This document shows, piece by piece, positions 24,354-36,728 of a stretch of 64,000 bases of DNA. The number at the start of each line of letters is the position of its first letter. The stretch's first letter is position 1. Source of the stretch: Nymphalis io (lineage: Eukaryota; Arthropoda; Insecta; Lepidoptera; Nymphalidae); contig NC_065896.1 in the NCBI RefSeq assembly GCF_905147045.1, positions 6,721,001 to 6,785,000 on the forward strand, given 5' to 3'. Position numbers and translations under genes: made by a program. The notes under the pieces are model-generated. The model saw only the letters and a list, made by a program, of their open reading frames with translations. It had not been told where the DNA came from and did no database searches.

Positions 24354-24775
24354 ATGCGAGTAAGCATTGTTTTTGTTTGTTTAAGCAATTTGATTACACA
24401 AGTTTGTTGTAATGCCAATAATGGCTGGGTAAAAAAATAAGAAAAATATATATTCTATCAGATTTATAGTTAGGATGCGAATTTTCCAAAACTTTTGAAT
24501 TTACGCGCGTATTTAAAAACGGTAGTAGCTTGTATATCTTGGACGCCCACGAAGCATTACAAGACTCACAGGTGACAAAATTTCGGACTGCTTTTCTTAT
24601 CATTGTTACACTCATGCTTTCAACCGTTTTTAGTGAATTTCTATTTAAACATTTTGAAAATGGTACAATATCTCTTATCATTCGCAATCATTATAGAAAC
24701 AAAAGTTATTTAGCGTATAAATGCGAGGATAAGGATAATTACGAATTATTTGGAGATAAAGTAATTCTTGACTAA
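24354..24775 (+). CDS. Candidate small membrane protein, two exons
   Basis: The proposed exons are 24354-24359 (ATG CGA, followed by the strong donor GTAAGC) and 24470-24775, giving 103 residues ending in VILD and TAA. The main exon is open from the acceptor TTTATAG and encodes YILDAHEALQDSQVTKF, then a membrane helix (about FLIIVTLMLSTVFSEFLF), then a polar tail with CEDKDNYELFGDK. AATAAA follows about 35 bases after the stop. The placing of an ATG at the exon end resembles the neighbouring SLC6 genes, but the very short first exon makes the model fragile. I recognise no family. A 97-codon open frame on the other strand across the same bases (24394-24687) has no recognisable features, and I treat it as a shadow. 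Confidence 0.3.
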
Positions 24776-25743
24776 AATTTGTATGATATTAAAGCCCTAT
24801 TTATAAAAATAATAAAATATAAAAAGTTTTTTTTTTCATTTATTTATCAAATGTGAATGCACTACTGACTATATAGGCAATTCTTTCGTCGTAAATATAA
24901 TTTCCAAAGTCAAATCTAGAAAAAAAGTTACTTTTCTTTATGTTTATTGTAATTAATATTAGTCATAGAGGAAAATGCTCGAAAAGGTCGTCATACTACA
25001 TTAGTTTCGATGTTATAATTGTAGCAACAATATTCTAACTACTGTTTTTATTTAGGAATCTTACACGTTAAGCTATTTTTATATCATATCATATCTTTAT
25101 TATAAATGTTAAAGTTTATATTTTGAATAGTCCTTCTACACAGCTATGCATTTTTTTCATACGTTAGTTTGTCGTCTTAAGACTTTCGATCAGTAGTATT
25201 GTTGATCGAAGCTTAAGACGGCGCGTAGAGAAAGCGTCTTTATGAGAGAGCTTTTTTTTAAAAGCTATCCGTAAAATGCACAGGAAACGGTAATAACGCT
25301 GTGTAAAAGAAATTTTACATATTATATTTTTAAAAAATGAGACAAGCAACGTTAATTATAAGCATTTATTTACAAATTTTAAAAAGTTTCAACATTTTTT
25401 ATCTTATCTTCTAGTAAATATTATTTATGTTATAATTAAGACACAGCCATCAAAACATACGTAGAAATAATTATTACACATTACTTAATGCTAGATATGC
25501 TATGTTTTTATTTTTAAATTTGAATGGTATTTTTTTGTCATTCAGGTCCAGGTTATCAAAGATTTTCTTTTTATAACATAAATAAACAAAATACAATGTT
25601 TATAATAATTGTTAGAAAAGTTTTTAAATTATAACTAATTTTGCACTGCTACTGATAGTACTAACAAATTAAAGAGCTTCTTTATCAACTAAATAAGTTT
25701 TCAATAAATAAAAAGTAATTTACATATATATTGGTATGTAAAA
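24776..25743. other. Intergenic AT-rich sequence, nothing recognised
   Basis: AATAAA-like hexamers near 24812 may end the small plus-strand candidate gene. Otherwise I see neither coding sequence nor repeats before the SINE at 25744. Confidence 0.4.
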
Positions 25744-26043
25744 GCCGAGATGGCCCTGTGGTAAGAACGCGTGAATCTTAACCGATGATCGTGGGTTCAA
25801 ACCCGGGCAAGCACCACTGAATTTTCATGTGCTTAATTTGTGATTATAATTCATCTCGTGCTTTACGGTGAAGGAAAACATCGTGAGGAAACCTGCATGT
25901 GTCTAATTTCACTGAAATTCTGCCACATGTGAATTCTACCAACCCGCATTGGAGCAGCGTGGTGGAATAAGCTCCAAACCTTCTCCTCAAAAAAGAGGAG
26001 AGGAGGCCTTTAGCCCAGCAGTGGGACATTCACAGGCTGTTAC
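25744..26043 (+). repeat. tRNA-derived SINE family A, nearly complete
   Basis: The head GCCGAGATGGCCCTGTGGTA resembles a tRNA A box and GGGTTCAAACCC is a B box. The body runs CACTGAATTTTCATGTGCTT, GAAAACATCGTGAGGAAACC, GGAGCAGCGTGGTGGAATAA, and ends CCCAGCAGTGGGACATTCAC. It is the best preserved copy of the family here and explains a 61-codon antisense open frame. Confidence 0.88.
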
Positions 26044-26399
26044 GGTACGGTATTGGTATGTTGGTATTGACGAAGCCTGGGGTGACTACGTGTATAACGA
26101 CCGTTGCGTCCAGCGTTAACGAAACTATGCCGAACTTTCGAAAATCCTAATATATATTTATTATTTACGTAAAATTAATGAAATAACCTGGTCTCACTCA
26201 TACATAGCTTTTTATACTTTGTCATCTTTATATATTGCGAGTCTAAACTACAACAATAATGACGAGATTAATAAAACTACGACCTTTAACCTTTAACGTT
26301 AACGTAACACTAAATATTATAATATTAAATATTTTCATACCTATCTCCAGATCAATCTAGTACATACTTCAAAATTAATTTATTCGTGTGATATATAAT

Positions 26400-26560
26400 C
26401 CCGGACTTAGAGATCCAAGGCACTTTGACATTCTAAGCCCCCCATTCCGAAATGGTTAGTGTAAAATTATGTTTTATTCTTGGCTGGGTGAGGCCCCTCG
26501 GCTAGCCGGGCCCCTAGGCCGGTAACTTTTTGGCCTAGGCATAAACCCGAGACTGGTGAT
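26400..26560. repeat. Probable MITE-like or repeat fragment
   Basis: A locally GC-rich block contains GGCCCCTCGGCTAGCCGGGC and starts CCCGGACTTAGAGAT, with a loosely complementary end (GCATAAACCCGAGAC). The end symmetry is imperfect and no clear target duplication is seen, so the class is uncertain. Confidence 0.35.
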
Positions 26561-26612
26561 GTATACTCTAATAACATATTTCTAATCTACACAATTGATG
26601 ATGTACATATCG

Positions 26613-29600
26613 TTACTTTCCACGTCTGTATCCACCCGTTAAACTAAACCAAATGTGTTTGACCCAAGAAGTTCTCATTATTTGTTGCTCCATTTTAGCA
26701 TTTTCTCTGAACAGCTGCCATTCTCTTTTATTACTTGATGCACGGGGACCCCACGATGATTTGGAACTAAAAGATTTCTTGAGTATCTAGTAAAGGATAA
26801 AATAAATTAAAATAACAGTTAAAAATTATATTCGGTCGGTAGAAAAGAAACATGTAATATTTTAATGATATTACTTTCATTCAATTTATACTAAATCGAG
26901 ATAAAAATGAGCTCAGAGAGCCCAAAGGGCACAGTGGACAAAACACCTTTTCATTTGTTTAATTTGTGTATATAATTCATCTCAGGCCCGCCGGTTAAAG
27001 ACGACTCGTGAGGAAACTTGCAGGCCCTGGATGAAATTCTCATACGTATATCTACAAACATGCATTGGGCAACTTGGTGGAATACGCTTCTTTCGGTAGA
27101 ATATTTACGGGCATTATATTGCCCTTTTTCTACTAAATATTATTTTTAGAATTTATATTATAATATTTTAGAAGGAAATCACAGCTTCTGTAATAAAGTT
27201 AGATTAAATAAAATCTTAATTTATTTTACTTACATCTAAAAATCTGCCAGAGTCTTTGTACTTAAACATGGTTGTAACGATGAAGAGAGGAACCAGTAAA
27301 ATTCCGGCGAATAAAATGATATATCCGGCAACTGTAACAAATTGTTTTGGCATATTTATTATTATAAATTAAAGAAGTTATATAGTTAGTGGCAAGATTA
27401 CACTACGAAAGTATGAAAGGTTAAATACCGTATCCCAGAGTCGGATATACGTAATATCCTCCAAATACTAGAGCTTCAAATGATAAAAGGGCGTAAACGA
27501 ATACAATCATCATCATAGCTGGCGTAATGAAACCCCAGCAGAAACGCCAATATATAGATGTCTTAAGACCCGACATGAACTCTATATCAAGGCAAATATT
27601 TTCAAGACCTGAAACAATATCATTGTTTTTTTAAATACAGCTATATAATATTATTACTTTAGTACTTTGTTATTTTTCACTGATTTAATAGAATATTTAA
27701 TTGTATATTTACCATAAATCCAAAATACACCAATAATTTCAACAATACCACAGAAGAGTACAAAGAAAGTTCCACCGTAGTGATCAACAAGCTCTAATAT
27801 GTATTGACCGCCCTGAAAATATCCGTCATATTTTATAAGAACAACAATTTTGTGACACAATATAAGACAGAGAATCAGACTCTCCTAAAAGTTTCGGACA
27901 GGTTAACTTGGGATGATAAGTCATTAGTTCATTCAATATTAATAATGCTACAAATACTTACAGGTGTAACGTATATAAGTCCGATGCCAAAGCCACCAAC
28001 ACATGAAATTGCTGACATGTAGATAGTTGGTACGCGGGGGAAAGCATCCAGGAGGATAGTATTCACGGCAGTAAGCAGAGCCACAGCGGAACCTATTCCT
28101 AAGACAGCCATCATCAAGAAGAAGAGAACTGAAAATAACTGAAAAGAATTCCTTATTCAAAACAATGAATTGAAATTTGTAAGACTATAAAGTTCAGTAT
28201 GTACACGAATAGTTTATTTGATACTATTATAAATATGATTTATATACGTACTGAGCTATCGAAATGTACGTCTGTATTTAAAATTTGTAGAAGTAATACA
28301 TTTAAAGAATACCTGTGGTTGGAAAGTTTTAGCGATGGCGTCAGGATAGGAAATGAAAGCAAGACCAGTGCCTCCAGATCCGACTACTTCGTTAACCTCT
28401 CTTTTCAAAACATACGCTAAATTACCCAGAATGCCGAAAATCGTGATACCAGAAAGCAAACTTGTAAATGTATCTAGAGTTGTGACAATCATGGCGTCCC
28501 TAAAATGAAAACATTCTTCTTAATATTCATATTTCTTACTGGAGGTCCTAGGCTCAAATCCAGGTTGAGCCAATAAAAATTTATTGACAATTTTCGACAG
28601 AAAAACTGCAGCAGCCCGGAGTCTAGAAGTTGGAAGTGTGTACACTCCCGTGCCTCGCCGCGAAAGCACTTTATGCCTTTGATCCTGCACCTGAACTCTT
28701 TCCGGTCGTGTCGGATTGCTTTCCCATCGGATTATGAGAGTTAGGGAATAGAGAGTACACCTGTGTTTGCGCACACACTTGTGCACTACAATATGTCCTG
28801 CGCAGTTGGCTAATCTCGCTCTTGAGATCGGCCGCCGAGATTGAAATCGGTCTGGAGGACTATTATTAGACATTTGAAGACAATTTTCTCTTAATTGTAA
28901 GTTTTCTTTTGCAAAATTGGTCCATTTAGTCTTAAGCTGAAATAAATTTAATATTTGCAGCTTTAGTTATAAATTCATCACACTCATAAAAATCATTGGC
29001 CACTCAAAAAATCCGCCCCAGGAAATTTGTTAAAGATGTACTAATAAAGTTGATAAGCAATAATAGTAATTTCCTAAGGCCTGCTTCATCCCAATTATCA
29101 AAATTAAAGGTCTGCATAATAAAGCTGTCTCTCTACAATAGGACTATTAGCAATTTTATTGAGGCCAAGACGTAAATGTAGTAGAAAGTATTCTTGATAA
29201 ATCAAGAGTTGTCAACAAAAAGTGACAGAGTGTACTGTTAGTAAATTTTTGAAAAACCGAACAATATTGCTAACTATTTTAATAGAAAGCACTAATAGAA
29301 GACAGAAATATAATATTCACACAAGGCTCGAACAAAATCTTATAATTTAAATAAAAACTCATTACTTAAAATAATAATTTTATATATTGTCAATATTACC
29401 TGTAAACATTTTGTTTGAAGCCGTTGTATGAAGAGAACATGATGATTGGTCCTGTACATACTGTCAACGAGAAAAATACCTGCGTAACGGCTGCATACCA
29501 CACCTAAAATAATTAAGTCACGTTTATTTTTTTTATATTCTTAATTAATATTACTTTTTTATGATAGGAATATGTGTAACTGAGTTGTTTATCTATTGGA

Positions 29601-32600
29601 ACATCTTAATATATTATTAGTATATCTATAATTTGACAATACGCCAAAGGGTTATGTGTGAGTTGCAATCAGGATGCAATCACACTAATAAAGTATATAG
29701 ATTAAAAAGACTTAGAGCGGTACTGATAATACCTAATACCACTGTTATTTATTTATTTTTTATATAAAAAAGTACATCATCAATGCGCTGCCAAACATGA
29801 CATCTAAGATGTATTTACTTTTTACTTTTACTTATATATGTACTTACTATAAAGTATTATTAATTGGTATAAAAATAATTAATATTAAAAATTATGACTC
29901 AAATATGTTAATCGTTGTCTTGATTCGGTAACTATTTAAGTAACAGCCTGTTAATGTCCCACTGCTGGGCTAAGGCCTCCTCGCCCTTTTGAGGAGAAGG
30001 TTTGGAGCTTATTCCACCACGCTGCTCCAATGCGGGTTGGTAGAATACACATGTGGCATAATTTCAATGAAATTAGACACATGCAGGTTTCCTCACGATG
30101 TTTTCCTTCACCGTCAAGCACGAGATGAATTATAATCACAAATTAAGCACATGAAAATTCAGTGGTGCTTGCCCGGGTTTGAACCCACGATCGTCAGTTA
30201 AGATTCACGCGTTCTAACCACTAGGCTATCTCTTAATACCTATAAAATTTTAACAAAAACATAGAGGGTATTTATGTTAAAATATTCTCTACATGTGGGA
30301 TTATGTCTCTTCACTGATTCCAGCTACGGCGGCCACTCTCAACGAATACCTACTTGTTAATAGTGCATATTATATTATAGTGCATAATTGTAATAGATCT
30401 ACTCTCTATTCCTTCACTCCCATATCGCGATACCCGGCCTACTTCTAAACGCTAAACTGCTACTCAAATAATTTTGGCAGTAAAACCATAATTTGATTTT
30501 GATCGGTCCCGAGATTGAAACTTGAATATCGAAATATGCAGTCTAATATATATATATACTCCACCAACGGGGCAATTAACACGAAACAAAAACATTTTAT
30601 ATCACTTGGATTAATATATATTTATTTGAAACAATTTTTATCTGAGTTTGCGCAAAAGGAAATTGCACACAGATGTAATTTCACTGCTTTAATCACCATT
30701 TAATCAAATTTATCTTTAATAGATTTATATAATGTAGATTATTTTTATTACAAATTGAGATTAAAATATATTAAATACAAAAAATGCGATAGAATTGTAT
30801 AAAACCCTCTGTAATTATTTAGAAATAGATCGGATATTTAACTTACGCTAAGTTCAAGTAGCTTGTCCCACTGCGGCGTTATAAAGAACAGAATACCTTG
30901 TCCAGATCCAGGTAGTATAACTGTACTGTAATAGAAACGTATTTATTTACTAATAAATATATAATAAATCTGTTATAATTATTAATTCTATTTACTTATT
31001 CTATTATATTATGTACATAATATAAAACAACCTTTAAAAGGATCGTAATCATCCATGAATGGTGTTAAATTACGATATTGTTAAAGTTTATAAATTAGAT
31101 AACACGGTGCTAAGACTGGCAGATTAATTGTATGCATAGGCATTGCGTTATTTTTTTATTGGTATGCGGATTGGAGAACGAACTAAGAACGAAAACAGAA
31201 GAAGAAAGAGAAAGAACTAAGAAGTTATTTTTATGTGCCTGCAATTACACAACAATATACTAAGTATAAACTAATAATAATATACTAAGTAATCGGTAGA
31301 ATAAACGGTAAGAGCACGAAGCCCTACCACCAAGTAAATCTGTTCGACTAGGATACCTTCATTAAATTATTGGTTCCTATTCGTAGATAAAAGTCAAAAC
31401 TCTGCAAACATAATTATTTAATCTCAAAGCAAATTTTGTTGACGGCTGCATACCAATTTAAAACCGACTATAATAAAGATGAACTATAAGTTAATTTGTA
31501 CCCTTGTGATTGAGATCAACGTGCGTCATAAAATTATCTGCTATTCGCTGTGGATTATCTTCGTCATGATTATAACATATGGGGATTAATTCAAATAATA
31601 TCGAGATTAGTGCGTTTAATATTATTACTTAACAAAATTTATAAATGCATCATTTATGTGACGTTAAGAATGTAATTATTATATCCGTTATTCATTTAAC
31701 TTCACTGTCAAGGTCAAGGCTTGCAATGAATTACAAAACATTTCCATCCAATCGCTTATGATGGACTTGTCACTCTTTTGGTGGCCGGAGACAATACATT
31801 ACAATAGTTATACTAAGTTTTATTTGTTTTAGTACGATAATTTAATAATTTAATATACTTATATATTATTTTTAAAAAGTTTTGTTATGTAGGAGGACAA
31901 GTAAATGGTCCATTTGATGGTAAGTGGTCACCATCGCCCCAAAACATTGGTGCTTTGAGAAATAATAATCGTTTCTGACATGGCCAATGTGCCACTAACC
32001 TTGGGAATTACGATGTTTTATTCCTTATGCCTGCAGTTACACTAGCTCACCCGCCCTTCAAACTAGAACACAACAACATTAAGTGTTGCTGTTAGTAGTA
32101 GAATATATGATGAATGGGTGGTACCTATCCAGGCGGGCTTACACATAACCGTACCAACAAGTCAATTTTATGTGAATTATAAAACAAAAAGTCTGTCCTA
32201 TTGAAAATAGAAAAAAATAAAAGAAAAAATTAAAGAATATACCTGATAAGAAGAATGATCATAATAACATAGGGAAAGATCGCGAGAAAGTAAGAAGCTT
32301 TTCCTGAACTTTTTACACCTCTGGATACGATGACGAATATTAAAAGCCATGAAGCTAGGAGACTGACGGTTAAGTACCATATAGGCAAACCTGAAAATAT
32401 ACAAATATTTTATTTTATTGCATTTTGATTACAACTTTTTGTCTAATCTATTTTTTTATTCATAGCAACACCTTCTTATTTTACTTCCATATAAGTTGAT
32501 TGTTTAATGTTTGTTTAGTGGACATTAAGTACATATATTATTTATTTACGATCAATAACTCATTGAAAAAAACTTGTTTTTTTATGATCGGTTAACTGTA

Positions 32601-35600
32601 ATATAATGTTACTATATAATAAACTCAAAAAAGTTTAAAATATAATAATAGACTTACCAAGACCGCCTTCAATTCCATCGCTTTGTTGAAGTACCGTTCG
32701 TCTAAAAACAAAATTTGTTTGATTAGTAAAAACGCCGTGAGAGATTTGATATAATCAATCATTTAATTTCAACTCACACGAAATATAGTTCGGCACTACT
32801 AGTCGAATTTTCATTTAGGGTGATATTCTCTGTCGCTCCAGAAGGTACACAATTAATCCAGTCGGGTTCACAAACCGCCCATGGCAATGTTGGCTGAAAG
32901 CTCATAGCCAAATAGTATAGGCATAAGGCAATGATAGAAACGTAATACGAAAGAATATATCCACATGCCAATGACTGCGCATACCCGGTTCCTGGAATGA
33001 TGAACAGATTAAAATAATCTTCAAACAACTCAAATCGATCAAAATGAAGGAAAAAAAATGTTTTCTATTCAAATAGACTTTTACAAGTGAGTCGTCAAGC
33101 GCTTCTACCGATTTTGAATGTGGATTCTACCGAGAACCACTGTTTAATAGTATATATTTTATATTATATAGGTATTTTGAAATAATTTAATAGAACAAAG
33201 TAATTATATATATTTAATTCTTTAGAATTTATACACGCCAGTTATATTTTGCACGTTTTTCATACATAAATGCCGGTTGTAAGAAATTGATAATAGCAAT
33301 ATAACAATAAATTTACCTTTAATAAATACTAATAATACAATAATAAATACCTTTCATCGCAGGAGCCATCGACCAGACTTTCACTGTGTTCCTACTACTG
33401 AATTGTCCAAGTACCGCTTCGATATAATACATAGGTTTCCCTATTAATATAAGGACTATTAGATACGGAATAAGAAAAGCTCCACCGCCGTTTTGATAGG
33501 CAATGAATGGAAATCGCCAAACGTTGCCGAGACCCACTGATGTGGCTATACAGGACATAAGGAACTCGATTTGATTTCCCCACATAACCCTTTCGGGTTC
33601 ACCATCTTCCGGATCGTCATTATTTTTCTAAAACAATATTATTTTAATAAATATATACTTGGGAATGAAAGGTGACAAACATTTTTCTTGTGTTTTATAA
33701 TAAAAAGACGGCTATGAAATTTATGAAATTATATAATTCAAAAGATACCAACGATTTTTATCAAAACAAAAATTGAGCAAATTTTGACCACACGCGATGT
33801 ACAACTTATGATAAATTTTATGAATGATGTACAGTTACAATTATTTAAAATTTACGTATGTGCATATTTAAATTACCAATTTTTCTTTTGTTTCTTCTAA
33901 TGGAACTTTGAGTACGGGTGGTGGCAAGCCATGTTCCTTAGAGCGCTTAGGTTCCGAAGATCCATTATTTAATTGACCAAGGTTTGGTGACGGTTCTGTA
34001 TGTACGAAACCTGGATTTAGTTCACCAACCTTATTTGTAGTGTCAGCCTGAAATAAAACCAACGAAATACTTATTAGGTATTCGTAGAAAGTAAAATTCA
34101 AAACATTTTTTAAAAGGAAACGTTATTTAAACAAGAATCTATTTCAAAACTTCGACGTTATCACAAAAAAATACTTTATTATACATTCTCATGTTACGCT
34201 ACCTACTCACTCTTACAAGCTCCTAGAAAATAAAATTATCATCATTTTATTTTTTTGTTAATGTCTTAAATAAAAACAAAAACAACCTAAAATCGATAAC
34301 AAAATGCTATAGAGATAAGTGACTAATAAATAAATCCACATTTTATTAACGAGGCGTAAATAAATCATTAGGTTTTATTGTTGCATTACAATATTTGGCT
34401 ATTGTTTCTATAATGGAGTCCACATAGAATTAACTCCGCTTTATTGCCATGCCATTTACTATTATTCCTTAACAGTAGAACAGAAACGATTTAATCCAAG
34501 ATTAAACCTTTACAATTAAATTTATTTGTTTTTAATTGTACACGTAAGAACTACAAGCGCATTAACCACCCAAACGCATGTTGGATGCGGCCCTATTTGT
34601 AAAAAATTCAAATCCATTTTCATGCAGCTTCAAACTGCGCTGACAGTCCAAACAAATCATAACGATAAACAAATAATGACAATAGATTCGATTCTAATCT
34701 GCATTGAAATATCAAAGATAAAAAAGTTCGATCAGCAATGCAGCACATGGCTATATTTCATAGGAACATATTATTACCTGATTAGGATCGATAACTATAA
34801 TATTGATTACTTGGTAATATAGTTAATTATCAATAATGAAATCATTTACAATATTAATAAAGCCGATGATAGCTTAGATATATTTACTTGGTAACATATT
34901 AATTTCATAATATTACAGCTTTTAGCACATTATTTTAAGGTAACAATTAAGACACAAACGACTGCTTCGCATAAGTTTCAAATTCCCAATCTACTTTGAC
35001 ATAACGAGCTAGGTATATAATGGGATAATAATACCTTAAAAACAAGATTTTGCATTTTAATATCTGCACCAATACTAATACAATTAAGTATATTATAATA
35101 TATTGTAAGAGCATCAAATATATGTGCTACCCGCTTACCCCCAATGAGTTTTTAATGAGCCAATCAATTACCAATCAAATTATAAGATGTGACCTTACAT
35201 ATTTACAAATGTTAGCAATTGCAGTCTTACTCCAAGAGTTGCAACTACATAGGATTTCAACTCCAACTAATATTTCCCTTATAAGAGACGGAGCCAAAAT
35301 ATCAAAACATACAGTGTCCCATAATAGAACAGTCCCAGTTCTCAGGACACCAGTGTATAGTGAATAAAAGAAACGTGACGGAAAAGCCTACTGGAACTCC
35401 TTGGACAAGGAAGACCGTGTAAACCAAAAGAGTTCCAGTTACCATATCTACATACCTAACGTATATTTTATTGTAGAGTAATCTCTTATTTTTCTAATAT
35501 TGTATTAGTCCACGTCTACTGGTGTCATTATGTCAAACTGTACAAATGATAACATAATATAATTCATAAGTCAATGTCGTGATGGGCTCTATAAAGCAAT

Positions 35601-36728
35601 TGTCATGGACCCGACATGTACATAAACAATTGTTATTGTTTTTACGTTAAACGGGCTTCGTAACAGTTATTTCTTATGTAAATTATTTTGTATTATTTAT
35701 TAAAAATGTATATTTATTATAATTATATAAACCATCATTTCCAATTTGAAACAATAACATTGGATTTGCGTAGTTTTCATACAAATGTAACCTTATTACT
35801 ATTGTTTAAATTTAGTATAATAATTGAAATGACTATGTTGTTTATAAATTATTTATTAAGGAAACAGTTTACAGAAAGATAATGATCATCAAATTATATT
35901 ACATATGTATATCCAAGTCTCACATTGAGATAAAATTCATAGGTATAATAGATTACCGATAATTAATTAAGTACAAATTATTCAGGTGATGGTTTTTCGC
36001 TATCTCTAAAGATATAATCTGACCTTCATATCGCAATGATAAGGAATATTATTGTTATTATTTTTTGACTTATTAGTTATAAAGTTATGTAAATATACAT
36101 ATGTTTTAAGTTAGACAACTACGATATTATAATATGTAGGTATATGTATAAATAATAATAACACATTAAGCGATAAAATTGTTTAGCGAATCAACATAAT
36201 TAACGATAGCTTTATTGCGAATAACTTTTATAATCGTACACTCGACAATCAAATAAGCTTTTGCTTTTTAAATAAGGTTTTTATGTAACCTAAAATAACT
36301 AAGCTATTTTTCTAAAATTGCTATTATATATTTTTAAATAAATATTTATTGATACTTTGAATATATATTCAATTCGAAACAATACCTTGCCCCACTTTTT
36401 TATTAAAAATTCTTTATCAAAGAAAGAATGATAATTAGTAAGAATACATATTCATTAAAAAAAAATTTTTTGACAGACCATTTGATATGAAATGTTACTT
36501 CGGGCGAAAAAAATCGTAATACATAAATACCTACATTTAAAAATAAAGTAATTAAAAAATAGTTTTGAAATAAAAATTTAAAAAACTATTTTTTAATTTT
36601 TTTATGCAAGGTTACTATATATTTAAAATTCAATGAAACTAAGTGTCGAACAAAAGCTTACAATAATTACAAAATATGATTACTAAACAACATCCTTATT
36701 TTTAAAATTGGAATAAAAGTCTTACCAT
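26613..36728 (-). CDS. SLC6 sodium-coupled nutrient amino acid transporter, copy 2
   Basis: The coding exons, in order, are 36726-36728, 33877-34047, 33351-33627, 32778-32991, 32658-32701, 32243-32390, 30847-30925, 29400-29503, 28313-28499, 27962-28138, 27713-27812, 27429-27608, 27234-27331 and 26613-26786. They give 651 residues ending RGGYRRGK-like (exact tail GGYRRGK) and TAA. Every junction keeps frame and matches an intron of copy 1. TM1 reads GLGNVWRFPF (about 90-99), preceded by the family's usual WGNQIEF. Loop 2 has two cysteines (CEPDWINC) and an NITLNENSTSS glycosylation region. The N-terminus is longer and quite different from copy 1 (contains PNLGQLNNGSSEPKRS). Where copy 1 has LLIRAVTLPG at the end of exon 6, this copy has LLISTVILPG. 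Tandem duplication is the clear origin. Na+-driven amino acid uptake at the plasma membrane is expected; the substrate cannot be read from sequence. Confidence 0.88.
26907..27095 (+). repeat. Decayed SINE family A copy
   Basis: Pieces of family A appear in order: GTGTATATAATTCATCTCA, GACTCGTGAGGAAACTTGCA and TTGGTGGAATACGC. The head and tail have largely decayed. It lies in the last intron of SLC6 copy 2. Confidence 0.55.
28538..28862 (+). repeat. SINE-like repeat family D
   Basis: The block begins GGAGGTCCTAGGCTCAAATC (a tRNA-like B box region) and runs through CACTCCCGTGCCTCGCCGCG, CTGAACTCTTTCCGGTCGTG and CCCATCGGATTATGAGAGTT. It is a common kind of lepidopteran short repeat. It lies in an intron of SLC6 copy 2 and explains the 117-codon minus-strand open frame across it. 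Confidence 0.65.
29939..30234 (-). repeat. tRNA-derived SINE family A
   Basis: The copy is closely similar to 25744-26043 in reverse orientation. The tail is CCCAGCAGTGGGACATTAAC, the B box GGGTTCAAACCC, and the head is weakened (AGAGATAGCCTAGTGGTTAG on the minus strand). It lies in an intron of SLC6 copy 2. Confidence 0.85.
31891..32155 (+). repeat. SINE-like repeat family B, diverged copy
   Basis: GGTCCATTTGATGGTAAGTG, GCCACTAACCTTGGGAAT, AACTAGAACACAACAACA and GATGAATGGGTGGTACCTA match family B with many changes. It lies in an intron of SLC6 copy 2. Confidence 0.7.
33066..33145 (+). repeat. Short interspersed repeat family E, fragment
   Basis: ATTCAAATAGACTTTTACAA and GGATTCTACCGAGAACC are shared with 59935-60063. 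This is a common lepidopteran short repeat of unknown class. Confidence 0.5.
34048..36725. other. Long first intron of SLC6 copy 2
   Basis: The stretch lies between the ATG-only exon and the N-terminal coding exon. A 105-codon plus-strand open frame (35050-35367) has no recognisable domain, and I do not call it a gene. No well preserved repeat is seen. Confidence 0.45.

Noticed and set aside
24394..24687. 97-codon minus-strand frame
   Set aside because: The opposite strand offers a membrane helix, splice sites and a poly(A) signal over the same bases; this one offers none.
25744..25815. tRNA gene at the head of SINE family A
   Set aside because: A and B boxes are present, but the sequence continues into a repeated SINE body and the same head recurs elsewhere, so it is not a functional tRNA gene.
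28520..28873. 117-codon minus-strand frame
   Set aside because: It lies entirely within the family D repeat.
35050..35367. 105-codon plus-strand frame in the first intron of SLC6 copy 2
   Set aside because: No domain, no splice partners and no promoter features were seen; in so large a window such a frame is expected by chance.
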